A stretch of 64,000 nucleotides of DNA, taken from CAVZVW01 sp963778845 (GTDB taxonomy: Bacteria; Actinomycetota; Actinomycetes; Actinomycetales; Kineosporiaceae). Location: assembly GCA_963778845.1 (NCBI GenBank), contig CAVZVW010000009.1, forward strand, positions 558,001 to 622,000, read 5' to 3'. Numbering within the stretch: the first letter of the stretch is position 1; each line of letters opens with the position of its first letter. Shown piece after piece: positions 51,710 to 61,433 of the stretch. The notes below the pieces were generated by a model. The model made no database searches. It worked only from the letters and a program-made list of their open reading frames with translations, and was not told the DNA's origin. Both the position numbers and the translations under genes were made by a program.

Positions 51710-52633
51710 TCAGGGCGGCGACAGCGGGTCTGCGGCGCCCCACGGCAGGATCCCGAGGCGACGGGCCCCTGCCGGGACCGCCCCCTCCGGGCCGACCAGG
51801 CCACGCGCCGCCTCGACCAGGGAGGCGACCGTGTCGACCCCAGCCCGCAGGAAACAACCCGACCAGCCGTCGAGGTCCCCCGTTGCCACGCCCAAGACGA
51901 GCTCGACCACGGCCTCGACCGGCGTCCACTCGGTGCGCCCCGTATGCATCGGCATGCTCGCGGTCATGTCCGTCCGCACCACGCCCGGGGAGATCTCGAA
52001 CGCCCGCAGCCCGCGACCGAAGCCGGCCAGATGCAGGTTCCCGGTCAGCCGGAACAGCCCGGCCTTCGCGGCGCAGTAGGCCGAGTAGGTGGCGCGGTCG
52101 GTCGTGCCGGCACCGGAGTTGAGGCTGACGACGCGGCCTCTGCCGCGCTCGAGCATCCCGGGGACGACGGCGCGCGCGGCGTGGAAGGGTCCGCGCAGGT
52201 CAACCTCGACGACGTCCCACCAGGCCGCCGGGTCGGCCTCCCAGACGGCCACCTCGGCCGCCTCGATGATCCCCGCTGCGTTGACCAGCAGGTCGATGCC
52301 GCCGAGCGTCGCCTCGACGCCACCCACAGCCGCGGTCACCGCAGAGAAGGAGCGCACGTCAGCCACGGCGACGGCGGCACGCGCCCCGGAGTCGCGGGCC
52401 CGGTGGGCCACATCCTCCAGCCGCCCACCGTCACGCCCGACCAGCCCGATCGCCACACCACGAGCAGCCAGGCCGAGCGCGATCGCGCGGCCGATCCCCC
52501 GCCCGCCCCCGGTGACGAGTGCCACGCCGGTCGGGTGGCCCGGTCTGGCCGCGGGGGATGGCAACGCCGCAGGAGACGGCGCTGTCGGGGACGGCGCTGC
52601 AGGAGATGGCGCTGCAGGAGATGGCGCTGCCAT
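51710..52633 (-). CDS. Short-chain dehydrogenase/reductase (SDR), specificity unknown
   Basis: Classical SDR fold: VALVTGGGRGIGRAIALGL (TGxxxGxG cofactor loop), LLVNAAGI (NNAG-like), VVSLNSGAG with the catalytic Ser, and YSAYCAAKAGLFRLT (YxxxK). A GRDG after the second strand leans towards NADP(H). 307 residues, including a 33-residue N-terminal APSPA-repeat extension with no counterpart in the family. The ATG at 52633 lies 11 bases past the pheT stop. It stands between pheT and the arg operon, which are near neighbours in Mycobacterium, so it looks like a local addition. Confidence 0.85.
   Translation of the reverse strand: MAAPSPAAPSPAAPSPTAPSPAALPSPAARPGHPTGVALVTGGGRGIGRAIALGLAARGVAIGLVGRDGGRLEDVAHRARDSGARAAVAVADVRSFSAVTAAVGGVEATLGGIDLLVNAAGIIEAAEVAVWEADPAAWWDVVEVDLRGPFHAARAVVPGMLERGRGRVVSLNSGAGTTDRATYSAYCAAKAGLFRLTGNLHLAGFGRGLRAFEISPGVVRTDMTASMPMHTGRTEWTPVEAVVELVLGVATGDLDGWSGCFLRAGVDTVASLVEAARGLVGPEGAVPAGARRLGILPWGAADPLSPP
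52569..52628. repeat. Tandem array, 4 x 15 bp, in the SDR N-terminus
   Basis: Units GCAGGAGATGGCGCT (last two exact, first two variants) begin two codons after the ATG and encode the APSPA repeats. They lie about 20 bases from the pheT stop codon. Confidence 0.93.
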
Positions 52634-52644
52634 CGGGTGACCCG

Positions 52645-55187
52645 TCAGGCCGGCCCGCGCAGAACCGCGGCCGTGCGTCGGACGGCCTCGGCCACCGCGG
52701 CGTCCCGGGCAGCAGCCGCCTCCCCAGGCCTCAGCGTGCGATCGGGCGCCCGGAACCGCATCGCGAAGGCGAGCGACTTACGGCCCTCCCCCACCTGCGG
52801 GCCTGTGTAGACGTCGAAGAGCCGAACCGCCTCGAGCAGGTCACCGGCGCCCTCGCGCAGGGCGTCCAGCACACTTCCCGCCGGCACCGCGGCATCCACG
52901 ACCAGGGCGACGTCCTCCTTGGCCACGGGGAACGGCGACACCGGCGTTGCCGGGCGGATGCCCCCGGCCGCGGTGATGAGCACGTCGAGGTCCAGCTCGG
53001 CGGCGACGGTGCGCAAGGGCAGGGCCATTGCCGTGACCACCGCCGGGTGCAGCTCACCGGCATGTCCCACCAGTCGACCGTCCAGCTCGAGCCGGGCGCA
53101 CCGCCCGGGGTGCCAGGGCTCGTGCTCGTCGGCGCTGACGGCCGGTTCGAGCCCCAGCGTGCGCGCCACGAGCAGCGCCGCGTCGAGCGCATCGGCCCAG
53201 TCGACGTCGCGGCCGGGCCCGTACCACCCAGGCAGAACCCGGCGGCCCGCTGCCACGATCCCGACGCGCCGCGGCTGCGGCGGCACGGCGTCCATCAGGG
53301 CCTCGAGCTCGGCGTCACTCGGGCGCCGGCCGACGGGCAGACGCTCAGCCGGCTGGGCACCGGGCTGCGGACGCACCACGAGGCCGATCTCGAACAACGC
53401 CACGTCGTCCTGGCCGCGCCCCACATTGCGCCGCAGGGTGTCCAGCAGCGTGGCGAGGACGCTCGTACGCATCTGCGGCTGCTCCGCCGACAGAGGGTTG
53501 GCCAGTCGCACGGCCCGTCGGCGCGGGTCGTCGTCGTCCAGGCCCATGAGGTCGTGCACTCCGGGGCTGACGAAGGGGTAGCTCAGCACCTCCACGAGAC
53601 CGTGCTCCGCCAACGCCCGCGCGACCGAGCGCCGGGCCCGCTGGGCGTGCGTGAGGCCGCGCCCGGCCGGGGCGACCGGCAGCACCGAGGGGATGCGGTC
53701 GTAGCCGCCGAGCCGGGCCACCTCCTCGACGAGGTCGACGCCGACGCGCAGGTCCGGCCGCCACGAGGGCGGCCAGACGAGCAGGTCGGTCGAGCCGGCG
53801 CCCACGGCGTCCACCCTGCACCCGATCCGCACCAGGGTCGCCACGACGTCCTGCGCCGGGTACTCCAGGCCGACGACGCGGCTCGGCAGGTCGCTCGCCA
53901 TGCGGATCGGCGCCGACCGCAACGCGCTGGTCGGCGTCCGTCACCGGACCGACCTCTCCTCCCCCGTGCTCGACGAGGAGTCGGACGGCGAGCTCGCGCG
54001 GCCCGGTCGGCCAGCGCGGAGTCGACGCCGCGCTCGAAACGCCGGCTGGCCTCGGTGGACAGCTTGTGGCGTCGCGCGGTACGCGCCACGGTCACCGCGT
54101 CGAAGTGCGCGGCCTCGACGAGGATGTCCCGCGTGGTCGCCGAGACCTCGCTGCTCGCCCCGCCCATCACCCCGGCCAGAGCGAGCACGCGCCGGCCACC
54201 CGAGTCGGTGATGAGCAGGTCCTCGGGGTCGAGGACGCGTTCGACGTCGTCCAGCGTCGTCAGGTGCTCACCGGCCTCGGCGCGGCGCACGACCACCGGC
54301 TCGACCAGGCCGGCCAGGTCGAAGGCGTGCAGGGGCTGGCCGACCGCGAGCATCACGTAGTTGGTGACGTCGACCGCCAGCGAGATCGACCGCATGCCTG
54401 CCTGCTCGAGGCGTCGCTGCATCCAGTACGGGGACGGCCGGGCGGCGTCCACCCCGCGCACGACGCGCGCCACGTACCGGTCGCAACCGGGGGTGCCGCG
54501 GACCGGGGCCGCGTCGTCCAGCAGCACCGCGAAGCCGTCCGGCGAGGGCGCCGGGACGTCGACCAGCGCCGGGTCGTTGAACGCGACGCCGGTGCTGTGG
54601 GAGTACTCCCGGGCCACCCCGCGCACGCTCAGCGCGTAACCGCGGTCGGGGGTCACGTTGACCTCGAGGGTCTTCTCCCCCAGCCCCAGGAGGGCGATCG
54701 CATCCTCCCCGACGGCGACGTCGTCCAGCCCCCACTGCGCCAGGCGGATGATCCCGGTGTGGTCGTCGCCGAGTCCCAGCTCGCGCGCGGAGCAGATCAT
54801 GCCGTCCGAGACGTGTCCGTAGGTCTTGCGCGCAGTGACGGCGAACCCACCCGGGAGCACGGCCCCGGGAAGCACGACGACGACGAGGTCGCCGACGTCG
54901 AAGTTGTGCGCGCCGCAGACGACGCCGCGCGGGCCCACACCGCCGTCCTGGTCGACGGCGCCGTGCCCGCCGACGTCGACGTGGCACCAGCGGATCGTCT
55001 TGCCGTTCCTCTGCGGCTCGTCGACGAAGTCGAGCACACGGCCGACCACGAGCGGACCGGTGACGTCGCCGCCGTGGACGGCCTCCTCCTCCAGGCCGAC
55101 TCGCACGAGGTCGGCCGCCACCTGCTCCGCGCTCGCGCCGTCGGGCACCGCCGCGTACTCCCGCAGCCATGCCAGCGGGACGCGCAT
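52645..55187 (-). CDS. pheT: Phenylalanyl-tRNA synthetase beta subunit (two apparent frameshifts)
   Basis: MRVPLAWLREYAAVPDGASAEQVA begins the subunit. A tRNA-binding OB domain follows (VVCGAHNFDVGDLVVVVLPGAVLPG), then the B3/B4 editing domain (FDLAGLVEPVVVRRAEAGE), the B5 domain, and the C-terminal FDX-ACB domain (SPFPVAKEDVALVVD, FRAPDRTLRPGEA). Near 54000 the frame must lose one base to read ELAVRLLVEHGGGEVGP, and near 53920 another to continue RSAPIRMASDLPSRVVGLE; the corrected protein has about 846 residues. The start shares one base with the pheS stop (TGATG). Two breaks in an essential gene point to sequence error. Confidence 0.92.
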
Positions 55188-56281
55188 CAGGACTCCATCC
55201 CGTTGTGCAGGCTGAAGCGCACGTCGCCCTCCACCATGTCGCGCATGTCGTCGATGCCGTGGCGGAACATCAGCGTGCGCTCCAGGCCCATGCCGAACGC
55301 GAACCCGGTGTACTCGTCGGGGTCGACCCCGCAGGCGCGCAGCACGTTCGGGTTGACGACGCCGCAGCCTCCCCACTCGATCCAGCCGGTGCCCCGGCAG
55401 GTGCGGCACGCGGCGTCCTCACCGGCGCAGACGAAACAGCGCAGGTCGAACTCCGCGGACGGCTCGGTGAACGGGAAGAACGACGGGCGCCACCGGGTGG
55501 TCGCGGCGGAGCCGAACATGGCCCGGGCGAAGTGGTCGAGAGTGCCCTTGAGGTGGGCCATGGTCAGGCCCTTGTCGACCGCGAGCCCCTCGACCTGGTG
55601 GAACACGGGCGTGTGGGTGGCGTCCAGCTCGTCGGTCCGGAAGACCTTGCCGGGGGCGATGACGTACACGGGCAACGCGCGTTCCAGCAGGGCCCGGGCC
55701 TGCACCGGCGAGGTGTGGGTGCGCAGGACCAGGCCGCTTTCGGGCGGGTCGACGAAGAACGTGTCCTGCATCTGCCGGGCCGGGTGGTCGGGGTCGAAGT
55801 TGAGCGCGTCGAAGTTGAACCACTCGGCCTCGACCTCGGGGCCCTCGGCGACCTCCCACCCCATGGCGACGAACACGTCCGCGACCCGCTCCGCGATGGT
55901 CTCGAGGGGGTGGCGAGCCCCGCGGGGCAGTCGCTCGGCGCCCAGGGTGACGTCGACCGCCTCCGTGACGAGCACCGACGCGTCGCGCTCGGCCTCCAGC
56001 TCGAGCTTGCGGGCCTGCAGGAGCTCGCGGATGCGGGCCCGGGCCAGACCCACCCGCTGGCCGGCGTCCTTGCGCGCGGCGGGCGGCAGTGCGCCGATCT
56101 CGCGGTTGGCCAGGGCGACCGGGCTGCGGTCGCCGTCGTGGTGCAGGCGCGCCTGGTTGAGCGCCGCGAGGTCGGCGGCATCGGCGATCGCCGCCCGTGC
56201 CTGGTCGACGCAGCCGTCGAGCTCGGCCTGGCTGAGCGCCGTCACCTCGACGGGGTCGAACTGTGTGTTGGGTCCGGACAT
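55187..56281 (-). CDS. pheS: Phenylalanyl-tRNA synthetase alpha subunit
   Basis: Class II synthetase catalytic subunit. HPLETIAERVADVFVAMGWEV is motif 1. DTFFVDPPESGLVLRTHTSPVQAR and PGKVFRTDELDATHTPVFHQVEGL hold motif 2, and GFAFGMGLERTLMFRHGIDDMR is motif 3. 364 residues from ATG 56281. It acts as an alpha2-beta2 tetramer with PheT. The upstream gap (56282-56460) has no convincing attenuator, T-box or promoter. Confidence 0.96.
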   Translation of the reverse strand: MSGPNTQFDPVEVTALSQAELDGCVDQARAAIADAADLAALNQARLHHDGDRSPVALANREIGALPPAARKDAGQRVGLARARIRELLQARKLELEAERDASVLVTEAVDVTLGAERLPRGARHPLETIAERVADVFVAMGWEVAEGPEVEAEWFNFDALNFDPDHPARQMQDTFFVDPPESGLVLRTHTSPVQARALLERALPVYVIAPGKVFRTDELDATHTPVFHQVEGLAVDKGLTMAHLKGTLDHFARAMFGSAATTRWRPSFFPFTEPSAEFDLRCFVCAGEDAACRTCRGTGWIEWGGCGVVNPNVLRACGVDPDEYTGFAFGMGLERTLMFRHGIDDMRDMVEGDVRFSLHNGMES

Positions 56282-56460
56282 GGCGAGTCGGTGGGTCCAG
56301 TCGTCGACGGGGGCAGGATGTCGCGCGTCAGATCCTCTCAGATCACGCCACGACCTCTGGCATCCAACTGTCGCTTCAGGCGCGCTTTGCGGCACGGGCG
56401 CCACAGGTCGCGACACGGGCCGCGGGTTGAGGCGCAGAGCCGCTAGACGGTAGGGCGTGT

Positions 56461-57381
56461 CTAAGTCCGGTGAGACCGGGCCGTCGCGTACAGGCACACC
56501 GTCGCGGCCCCCGCGAGGTTCAGGCTCTCTGCACGACCGTGCACAGGCACCCGGACGGCGGCATCGGCGAGGGCGAGGGCCGGACGCGGCAGCCCCCACG
56601 CCTCGTTTCCGAAGATCCACGCCACCGGCCCGGCGAGCACCGGCGGTGCTGCGGTCGGTGACGCTCCCCGCGGCTGCCCGGCAGAGCCGCCGGGAGCCCC
56701 GACGGACGCAACCGCGTCGAGCAGCGTGTCGAGATCGGTCTCGGCGTCGCGGTCGGCGGCGAGCACGGCCATCCGGGCGGCGCGCAGCGCCGCGACCGCC
56801 TCCTCCAGAGACACCCCGACCACCACCGGCAGGTGGAAGATGCTGCCGGCGCTCGCGCGCACGCACTTGGGGTTGTGGACGTCCACGCTGGCGTCGGTGA
56901 GCACGACAGCATCCGCCCCTGCCGCGTCGGCAGCCCTGATCACCGTGCCGGCGTTGCCCGGGTCGCGGACCTGTGCAAGCACGGCCACCAGACGAGGACT
57001 GCCGGCGACCACGCGGGCCAGAGGGACGTCGACCAGCGAGCACACCACGACAAGCCCCTGCGGCGTGACCGTGTCGGTCATCGCAGCGACGACGTCGGGT
57101 GACGCCTCACGCACGCGCACCCCGCCAGCCAGGGCCGCGGCCACGATGTCAGGGTGGCGCTCCCGCGCCTGCGGGGTGACGAACAGGTCGTGGACGACGC
57201 CCGACCGACCCTCTGCGACGGCACGGCTGTGCGCCTCGACTGCCTCGCGCACGGACTGCGGTCCCTCGGCCACGAAGTGACCTGTCCGCAGACGTGCGGA
57301 GCGCCCGGTCAGCGTGCGTACCGCCTTCACCCGGTCGGACCGGGTGTTGGCCAGAGGCAGGCTGTCCGGGCGCTCGGGCAC
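56461..57381 (-). CDS. TrmH/SpoU-family RNA 2'-O-ribose methyltransferase
   Basis: SPOUT fold with the three family motifs: LAQVRDPGNAGTVIRAADAAGADAVVL (Asn and Arg of motif 1), WIFGNEAWGLP (motif 2) and VPVHGRAESLNLAGAATVCLYA (motif 3). The N-terminal FVAEGPQSVREAV is the RNA-binding part typical of TsnR-like rRNA methyltransferases. 306 residues. The gene order rplT then this gene then pheS is conserved in actinobacteria. The exact rRNA target is not known from sequence. Confidence 0.9.
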   Translation of the reverse strand: MPERPDSLPLANTRSDRVKAVRTLTGRSARLRTGHFVAEGPQSVREAVEAHSRAVAEGRSGVVHDLFVTPQARERHPDIVAAALAGGVRVREASPDVVAAMTDTVTPQGLVVVCSLVDVPLARVVAGSPRLVAVLAQVRDPGNAGTVIRAADAAGADAVVLTDASVDVHNPKCVRASAGSIFHLPVVVGVSLEEAVAALRAARMAVLAADRDAETDLDTLLDAVASVGAPGGSAGQPRGASPTAAPPVLAGPVAWIFGNEAWGLPRPALALADAAVRVPVHGRAESLNLAGAATVCLYATARSHRT

Positions 57382-57415
57382 CGGGGTGTACAGATCTTCG
57401 GGGTCGGTGGCCGGG

Positions 57416-57802
57416 TCAGGCCGCCGGCGACCCGGCGGACTGGGCGGCGGGGACGGCGGAGCGCGCGGTCTCCACCAGGGTCGCGAAGGCCGCCTCGTCG
57501 TGGACGGCGAGCTCGGCGAGCATGCGGCGGTCGACCTCGACGCCGGCGACTTTGAGACCCTGGATGAACCGGTTGTAGGTCATGCCATGGGCGCGGGCTG
57601 CCGCGTTGATCCGCTGGATCCACAGCCGGCGGAAGTCACCCTTACGGGCGCGACGGTCGCGGTAGCTGTAGACGAGGGAATGGGCGACCTGCTCCTTCGC
57701 CTTGCGGTACAGGCGCGAGCGCTGCCCGCGGTAGCCGCTGGCGAGCTCGAGGGTCTCCCGGCGCTTCTTCTGGGCGTTGATCGCCCGCTTCACGCGTGCC
57801 AC
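57416..57802 (-). CDS. rplT: 50S ribosomal protein L20
   Basis: MARVKRAINAQKKRRETLELASGYRG is the hallmark N-terminus, and LWIQRINAAARAHGMTYNRFIQGL is the conserved middle. 128 residues. GTG 57802 has AAGGAG eight bases upstream. L20 binds 23S rRNA early in 50S assembly. A 102-base gap with an 18-base tandem array separates it from rpmI. Confidence 0.97.
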   Translation of the reverse strand: MARVKRAINAQKKRRETLELASGYRGQRSRLYRKAKEQVAHSLVYSYRDRRARKGDFRRLWIQRINAAARAHGMTYNRFIQGLKVAGVEVDRRMLAELAVHDEAAFATLVETARSAVPAAQSAGSPAA

Positions 57803-57827
57803 GTGAGGTCTCCTTGCTGGGTGCGGT

Positions 57828-57899
57828 GCTGTCGGGGAAGGGCAGGCTGTCGGGGAAGGGCAGGCTGTCGGGTAAGGGCAGGCTGTCGGGTAAGGGCAG
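57828..57899. repeat. Tandem array, 4 x 18 bp, non-coding, between rpmI and rplT
   Basis: Units GCTGTCGGGGAAGGGCAG (twice) and GCTGTCGGGTAAGGGCAG (twice) fill most of the intergenic gap. They are inside the operon mRNA but outside any recognised gene. Confidence 0.97.
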
Positions 57900-57904
57900 G
57901 CGGG

Positions 57905-58099
57905 TCACTTGCCGAGCAGGCGCTTGATCTTCTTGACGTCCGTGGGGGCTGCCTCGACATCGAGGGCGAGGCGCCGGGTCCGCGTCGATGACTTGTGCTC
58001 GAACAGGTGACGCCGGTTGGCCTGCTCGCGCATGACCTTCCCGGTACCCGTCAGGCGGAACCGCTTCTTCGCACCGCTGTGGGTCTTCATCTTCGGCAT
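57905..58099 (-). CDS. rpmI: 50S ribosomal protein L35
   Basis: MPKMKTHSGAKKRFRLTGTGKV is diagnostic. 64 residues. ATG 58099 has GAGGAG ten bases upstream. It is the middle gene of the infC-rpmI-rplT operon. Confidence 0.98.
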   Translation of the reverse strand: MPKMKTHSGAKKRFRLTGTGKVMREQANRRHLFEHKSSTRTRRLALDVEAAPTDVKKIKRLLGK

Positions 58100-58170
58100 G
58101 GCGCCGTTGTCTCCTCGTCGGTCCGCACGTGCGCGCGGGTCGTGCTCGCCTGCACCCGATCGGGCACAGG

Positions 58171-58242
58171 CCTGTCGTGGTGGTGCAGCCTGTCGTGGTG
58201 GTGCGGCCTGTCGTGGTGGTGCGGCCAGTTGTGGTGCTCAGG
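58171..58242. repeat. Tandem array, 4 x 18 bp, between infC and rpmI
   Basis: Units CCTGTCGTGGTGGTGCAG/CGG (three near-exact, the fourth diverged) start at the infC stop codon and run towards rpmI, in the non-coding gap. Confidence 0.95.
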
Positions 58243-58885
58243 CCTCGGCAGGTGTCGGCTGCTCGGCGACGTGCTCGGCGAGGTCGTCGCCGGGCATCCC
58301 GTCGACCTCGTCCGTGCCGTCCCCGACACCGTCCCCGACCTGACGGCGACGACGCTGCTCGGCCTTCGCCTCGGCCTTCTTCTTGTGCGGCCCGATCACC
58401 ATGATCATGTTCCGACCGTCCTGCTTCGGCGTGCTCTCGACGTACCCGAACTCGGCCACGTCGGCGGCCATCCGCTGCAGCAGCCGGTACCCCATCTCGG
58501 GCCGCGACTGCTCACGACCCCTGAACATGATCATTACCTTGACCTTGTCGCCCTGCTTGAGGAACCGCTCGACGTGGCCACGCTTCGTGCCGTAGTCGTG
58601 CGGGTCGATCTTCAACCGGAGCCGGATCTCCTTCAGCACCGTGTGGGCTTGGTTGCGCCGGGCCTCTCGGGCCTTCATGTCCGACTCATACTTGAACTTG
58701 CCGAAGTCCATCAGCTTGCAGACCGGCGGTCGTGCCTGCGGCGCGACCTCGACGAGGTCGAGGTCGGACTCCGCCGCCAGCGTCAGCGCCTGTTCGATCC
58801 GGACGATGCCGACCTGCTCGCCGTTGGGACCGACCAGCCGCACCTCGGGGACGCGGATCCGGTCGTTGATCCGGGGCTCGGTGAT
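58238..58885 (-). CDS. infC: Translation initiation factor IF-3, with probable ATC start
   Basis: The conserved N-terminus is TEPRINDRIRVPEVRLVGPNGEQVG, then DLVEVAPQARPPVCKLMDFGKFKYE, and the C-terminal domain has IRLRLKIDPHDYGTKRGHVERFL. No ATG, GTG or TTG lies where the family starts. ATC 58885 comes directly before TEPRIN and has AAGGAG six bases upstream. Rare start codons in infC allow IF-3 to repress its own translation, so this is expected. 215 residues, with an acidic C-terminal tail of about 25. A longer frame begins at 59044 but reads through the leader hairpin. Confidence 0.94.
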   Translation of the reverse strand: MTEPRINDRIRVPEVRLVGPNGEQVGIVRIEQALTLAAESDLDLVEVAPQARPPVCKLMDFGKFKYESDMKAREARRNQAHTVLKEIRLRLKIDPHDYGTKRGHVERFLKQGDKVKVMIMFRGREQSRPEMGYRLLQRMAADVAEFGYVESTPKQDGRNMIMVIGPHKKKAEAKAEQRRRRQVGDGVGDGTDEVDGMPGDDLAEHVAEQPTPAEA

Positions 58886-58931
58886 GTGCTGCTCCTTCGT
58901 GACGTGGCCTCGACCGCCCGTACACGGGAAA

Positions 58932-58960
58932 GGCTCCCGTGCACCGAGCGCACGGGAGCC
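58932..58960 (-). promoter_or_regulatory. Leader hairpin (possible attenuator) upstream of infC
   Basis: A perfect 11-base stem (GGCTCCCGTGC / GCACGGGAGCC) with a 7-base loop lies 46 bases upstream of the infC start; a short TTT follows on the minus strand. It may act as an attenuator of the ribosomal protein operon. Further upstream, TAGTCT (minus strand, plus positions 59153-59158) could be a -10. The gap 58886-59273 holds no gene. Confidence 0.7.
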
Positions 58961-59273
58961 ACCGGGGAGCGTGACGGACGGCGCACAGGCACCGACGCCA
59001 CGGGACCGCGCCGCGTACGGCGGGGTCCGACCGGGACCCGGCACGGTGGTCCGCGCTCACGCGCGGGGTGACGGGTGGGAGAGGCTCCACTTGCGCACCT
59101 GTCCACGGGTTGGTGCGAGGCACCGTGCGGGGACGGGTCGGTCAGGCTGCACAGACTACCGCATACGCGCGCCGCGCCCCCCGTCGTGCCCCAGCCCCGC
59201 GGGTGGACCTCGAGCTCGGCGCCGTGGACACCTGGGCTGCCTGGCACCTCGGCTGCCGTGGCGCCTGGGCTGG

Positions 59274-60539
59274 TCAGGTGCCGTCGACGAGCAGCGGCGA
59301 CGACCGCCCGGTGCGGCGCGCGGCCTCGACGGTCAGCCCCACCACCGCCAGGACGACGCCGGCGGCGCCCACCACGGCGAACCCCGCCCAGGGGGCCGAA
59401 GCGTCGATCACGCTGCCGGCGAGCGGGGCGCCGATCGCGTTGCCGACCATCAGGGACGACGTGTGCCACCCGAGGGCCTCCCCGCGGACCGACTCCGGCA
59501 CGAGTCTGCTCACCGACTCCGCCGTCGCGGTGATCACCGGTGCGCACAGCGCCGCGGCCGGCAAGATCGTCAGGGTCAGCAGCCAGGGCCCGGGTGCCAG
59601 ACCCACGGGGATCGTGAGCAGGCCAAGCCCCAGAAGCAGGACGAACGCCGGAACCCGATGCGGCAGCGCGCCGTACACCGCCCCGCCGATGATCGATCCG
59701 ATGCCCCAGGCGACGAAGACCAGGCCGGTCATGGGCAGCGCCCCGTGCTCACGGAGGGCCGCGACGATCGACACGTCGGTACCGGCCAGCACCAAGGTGG
59801 CCGCGACGCTTGCACCGAGCACCGACGCGAGCTCGGGACCGAGCCAGGCGGGCAGCCACGCGTGCCCGCCGGCGCGCTCCACCGCGGTGTCGGCGAGCGC
59901 CCCGCCCTCGGCGTGACCGCGCTCCTCGGCCTCGTGGACGCCGCCATCTCGGGCCTGCGCCGACGTCGTCGCCGGGTCGAGCACCATGAGCCCGATGCCG
60001 GCCAGTCCGAGGGAGACGCCCACGACCACGAGGCCGAGCGCGGGCGATGCCTGTGTCGCCACGAGCACCCCGGCGGCGGGCCCGATCATGAACGAGACCT
60101 CCACCCCGATGGAGTCCAGCGCGTAGGTCGTGCGCCGGTGCTCCTCGGGCACGAGCGCGGCCAGCGACTGGCGCATGAGACCGAAGATCGGCAACGCGAG
60201 CAGACCCCCGACGAAGGCGTCCAGCAGCAGCCAGGGATAGCTCAGCAGCGGGGCCACGAGCCAGCTCGGGACGCCGACCAGCAGGGACGGGGCCAGCGCC
60301 CGCCGCAACCCGACACGGTCGACGGCTCTCCCGCGCCAGGGCCCGCCCAGGGCCATGCCGACCGTCCCGACGGTACCGACCAGGCCGGCGGCTCCGTAGC
60401 CCTGGTGCAGGCCGACCACCACGTAAAGCGTGAGGACGACGCCCGCCGCGGTCTGGGGGACCCTCGCGAGCACCCCGAAGACGAGCAAGCCCCGCACTCG
60501 GGGGTACCCGAGGACGGTCCGGTACGGGGCCAGGTTCAC
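59274..60539 (-). CDS. Major facilitator superfamily transporter
   Basis: About 12 hydrophobic segments in 421 residues. After GRAVDRVGLRRALAPSLL (an MFS loop 2-3 like motif) there are FVGGLLALPIFGLMRQSLAALVP and DSIGVEVSFMIGPAAGVLV. A hydrophilic loop at residues 196-230 divides the two halves. The substrate is unknown; the pattern is that of drug or sugar efflux carriers. GTG 60539 is the best in-frame start but has GAAGAG too close to be a normal ribosome binding site. Confidence 0.85.
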   Translation of the reverse strand: MNLAPYRTVLGYPRVRGLLVFGVLARVPQTAAGVVLTLYVVVGLHQGYGAAGLVGTVGTVGMALGGPWRGRAVDRVGLRRALAPSLLVGVPSWLVAPLLSYPWLLLDAFVGGLLALPIFGLMRQSLAALVPEEHRRTTYALDSIGVEVSFMIGPAAGVLVATQASPALGLVVVGVSLGLAGIGLMVLDPATTSAQARDGGVHEAEERGHAEGGALADTAVERAGGHAWLPAWLGPELASVLGASVAATLVLAGTDVSIVAALREHGALPMTGLVFVAWGIGSIIGGAVYGALPHRVPAFVLLLGLGLLTIPVGLAPGPWLLTLTILPAAALCAPVITATAESVSRLVPESVRGEALGWHTSSLMVGNAIGAPLAGSVIDASAPWAGFAVVGAAGVVLAVVGLTVEAARRTGRSSPLLVDGT

Positions 60540-60622
60540 CTCTTCATGCTTGCAGGCCCATCCGACACCCTGGCAAACCGTTAACCGGCCGAGGCCGTGC
60601 GATCGACCTTGTGGGTTCGGCG

Positions 60623-61390
60623 TCAGGCCGAGACCACCACGAGCTCCACCGACCCCACTCGGTCGGCCACCACCTCCTGGCCGGACAGCCCGGCCCGCAC
60701 GCCCTCGAGCACCGCGTCCAGCCCCGCCCGGTCGAGCCCCTCGACCACACCGAGCACCACCCGCAGCTCTGCTCGCACCCCGGGTTCGCAGTGGACCCGC
60801 CGTACCTGGGCCACCGACCGGCAGGCCGACTCGACGGCCGCGTGCACCAGCGCGTCCCTCGGTGACGGCACCCACGAACGGCCCTGCGCGAGCGCCCACA
60901 ACGCAGGTCGGCTCACGACGAACGTCACCGGCCCGGCGACGTCCAGCACGAGCTCCACGCACCCCTCTGCGACCGCCGCCTGCGCGGCACGCGCGGCCTC
61001 GACCGGCACCGGACGCGCCGCGGGTGCCCACGAGATCAGGCTCTGGGTGCTCGTGAAGGCCGGGACCGCGCGGCGTCCGTCCGATGCGGTGAGGATCGCC
61101 ACGGCCATCTGCGCGCCCAGGTCCCCCCGCATGCCGCCGGGCAGCGGGTGGTCCTCGCCGGGCAGGGCAACCACCGGTACCAGCAGGCGCCGTCCGGCCA
61201 GCGCCGCCACGACGTCGGCCGCCTCGACCTTCCCGGCCGCGTGGGCCTGCAGCACACGCATGAGCGCGGGGTCGCCAGCCCCGTCGTCGCCGGCGAACGG
61301 AGCCGCTCCGAGGACGCGGCCCGCCCAGGGAGCTCCGGCCGTGTCTGTGGTGCCGCCCGGGGCGAGGCGGCCATGGTCCGGCCTCGTCAC
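60623..61390 (-). CDS. SseB-family protein
   Basis: 255 residues. The central ADVVAALAGRRLLVPVVALPG, AVAILTASDGRRAVPAFTST and the C-terminal RELRVVLG-like segment (AELRVVLGVVEG) match the SseB N- and C-domain patterns, found in many bacteria without a fixed function. GTG 61390 fits the family start. It lies between priA and the MFS gene, a common position in actinobacteria, where such genes accompany his genes. Function unknown. Confidence 0.78.
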   Translation of the reverse strand: MTRPDHGRLAPGGTTDTAGAPWAGRVLGAAPFAGDDGAGDPALMRVLQAHAAGKVEAADVVAALAGRRLLVPVVALPGEDHPLPGGMRGDLGAQMAVAILTASDGRRAVPAFTSTQSLISWAPAARPVPVEAARAAQAAVAEGCVELVLDVAGPVTFVVSRPALWALAQGRSWVPSPRDALVHAAVESACRSVAQVRRVHCEPGVRAELRVVLGVVEGLDRAGLDAVLEGVRAGLSGQEVVADRVGSVELVVVSA

Positions 61391-61433
61391 GGCGTGCCTC
61401 CCCAGGCCGCGGCGGCCGGAGTCACAGCCGGCG

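Noticed and set aside
56282..56460. T-box or phenylalanine leader peptide before pheST
   Set aside because: No T-box core sequence and no short frame rich in Phe codons could be found.
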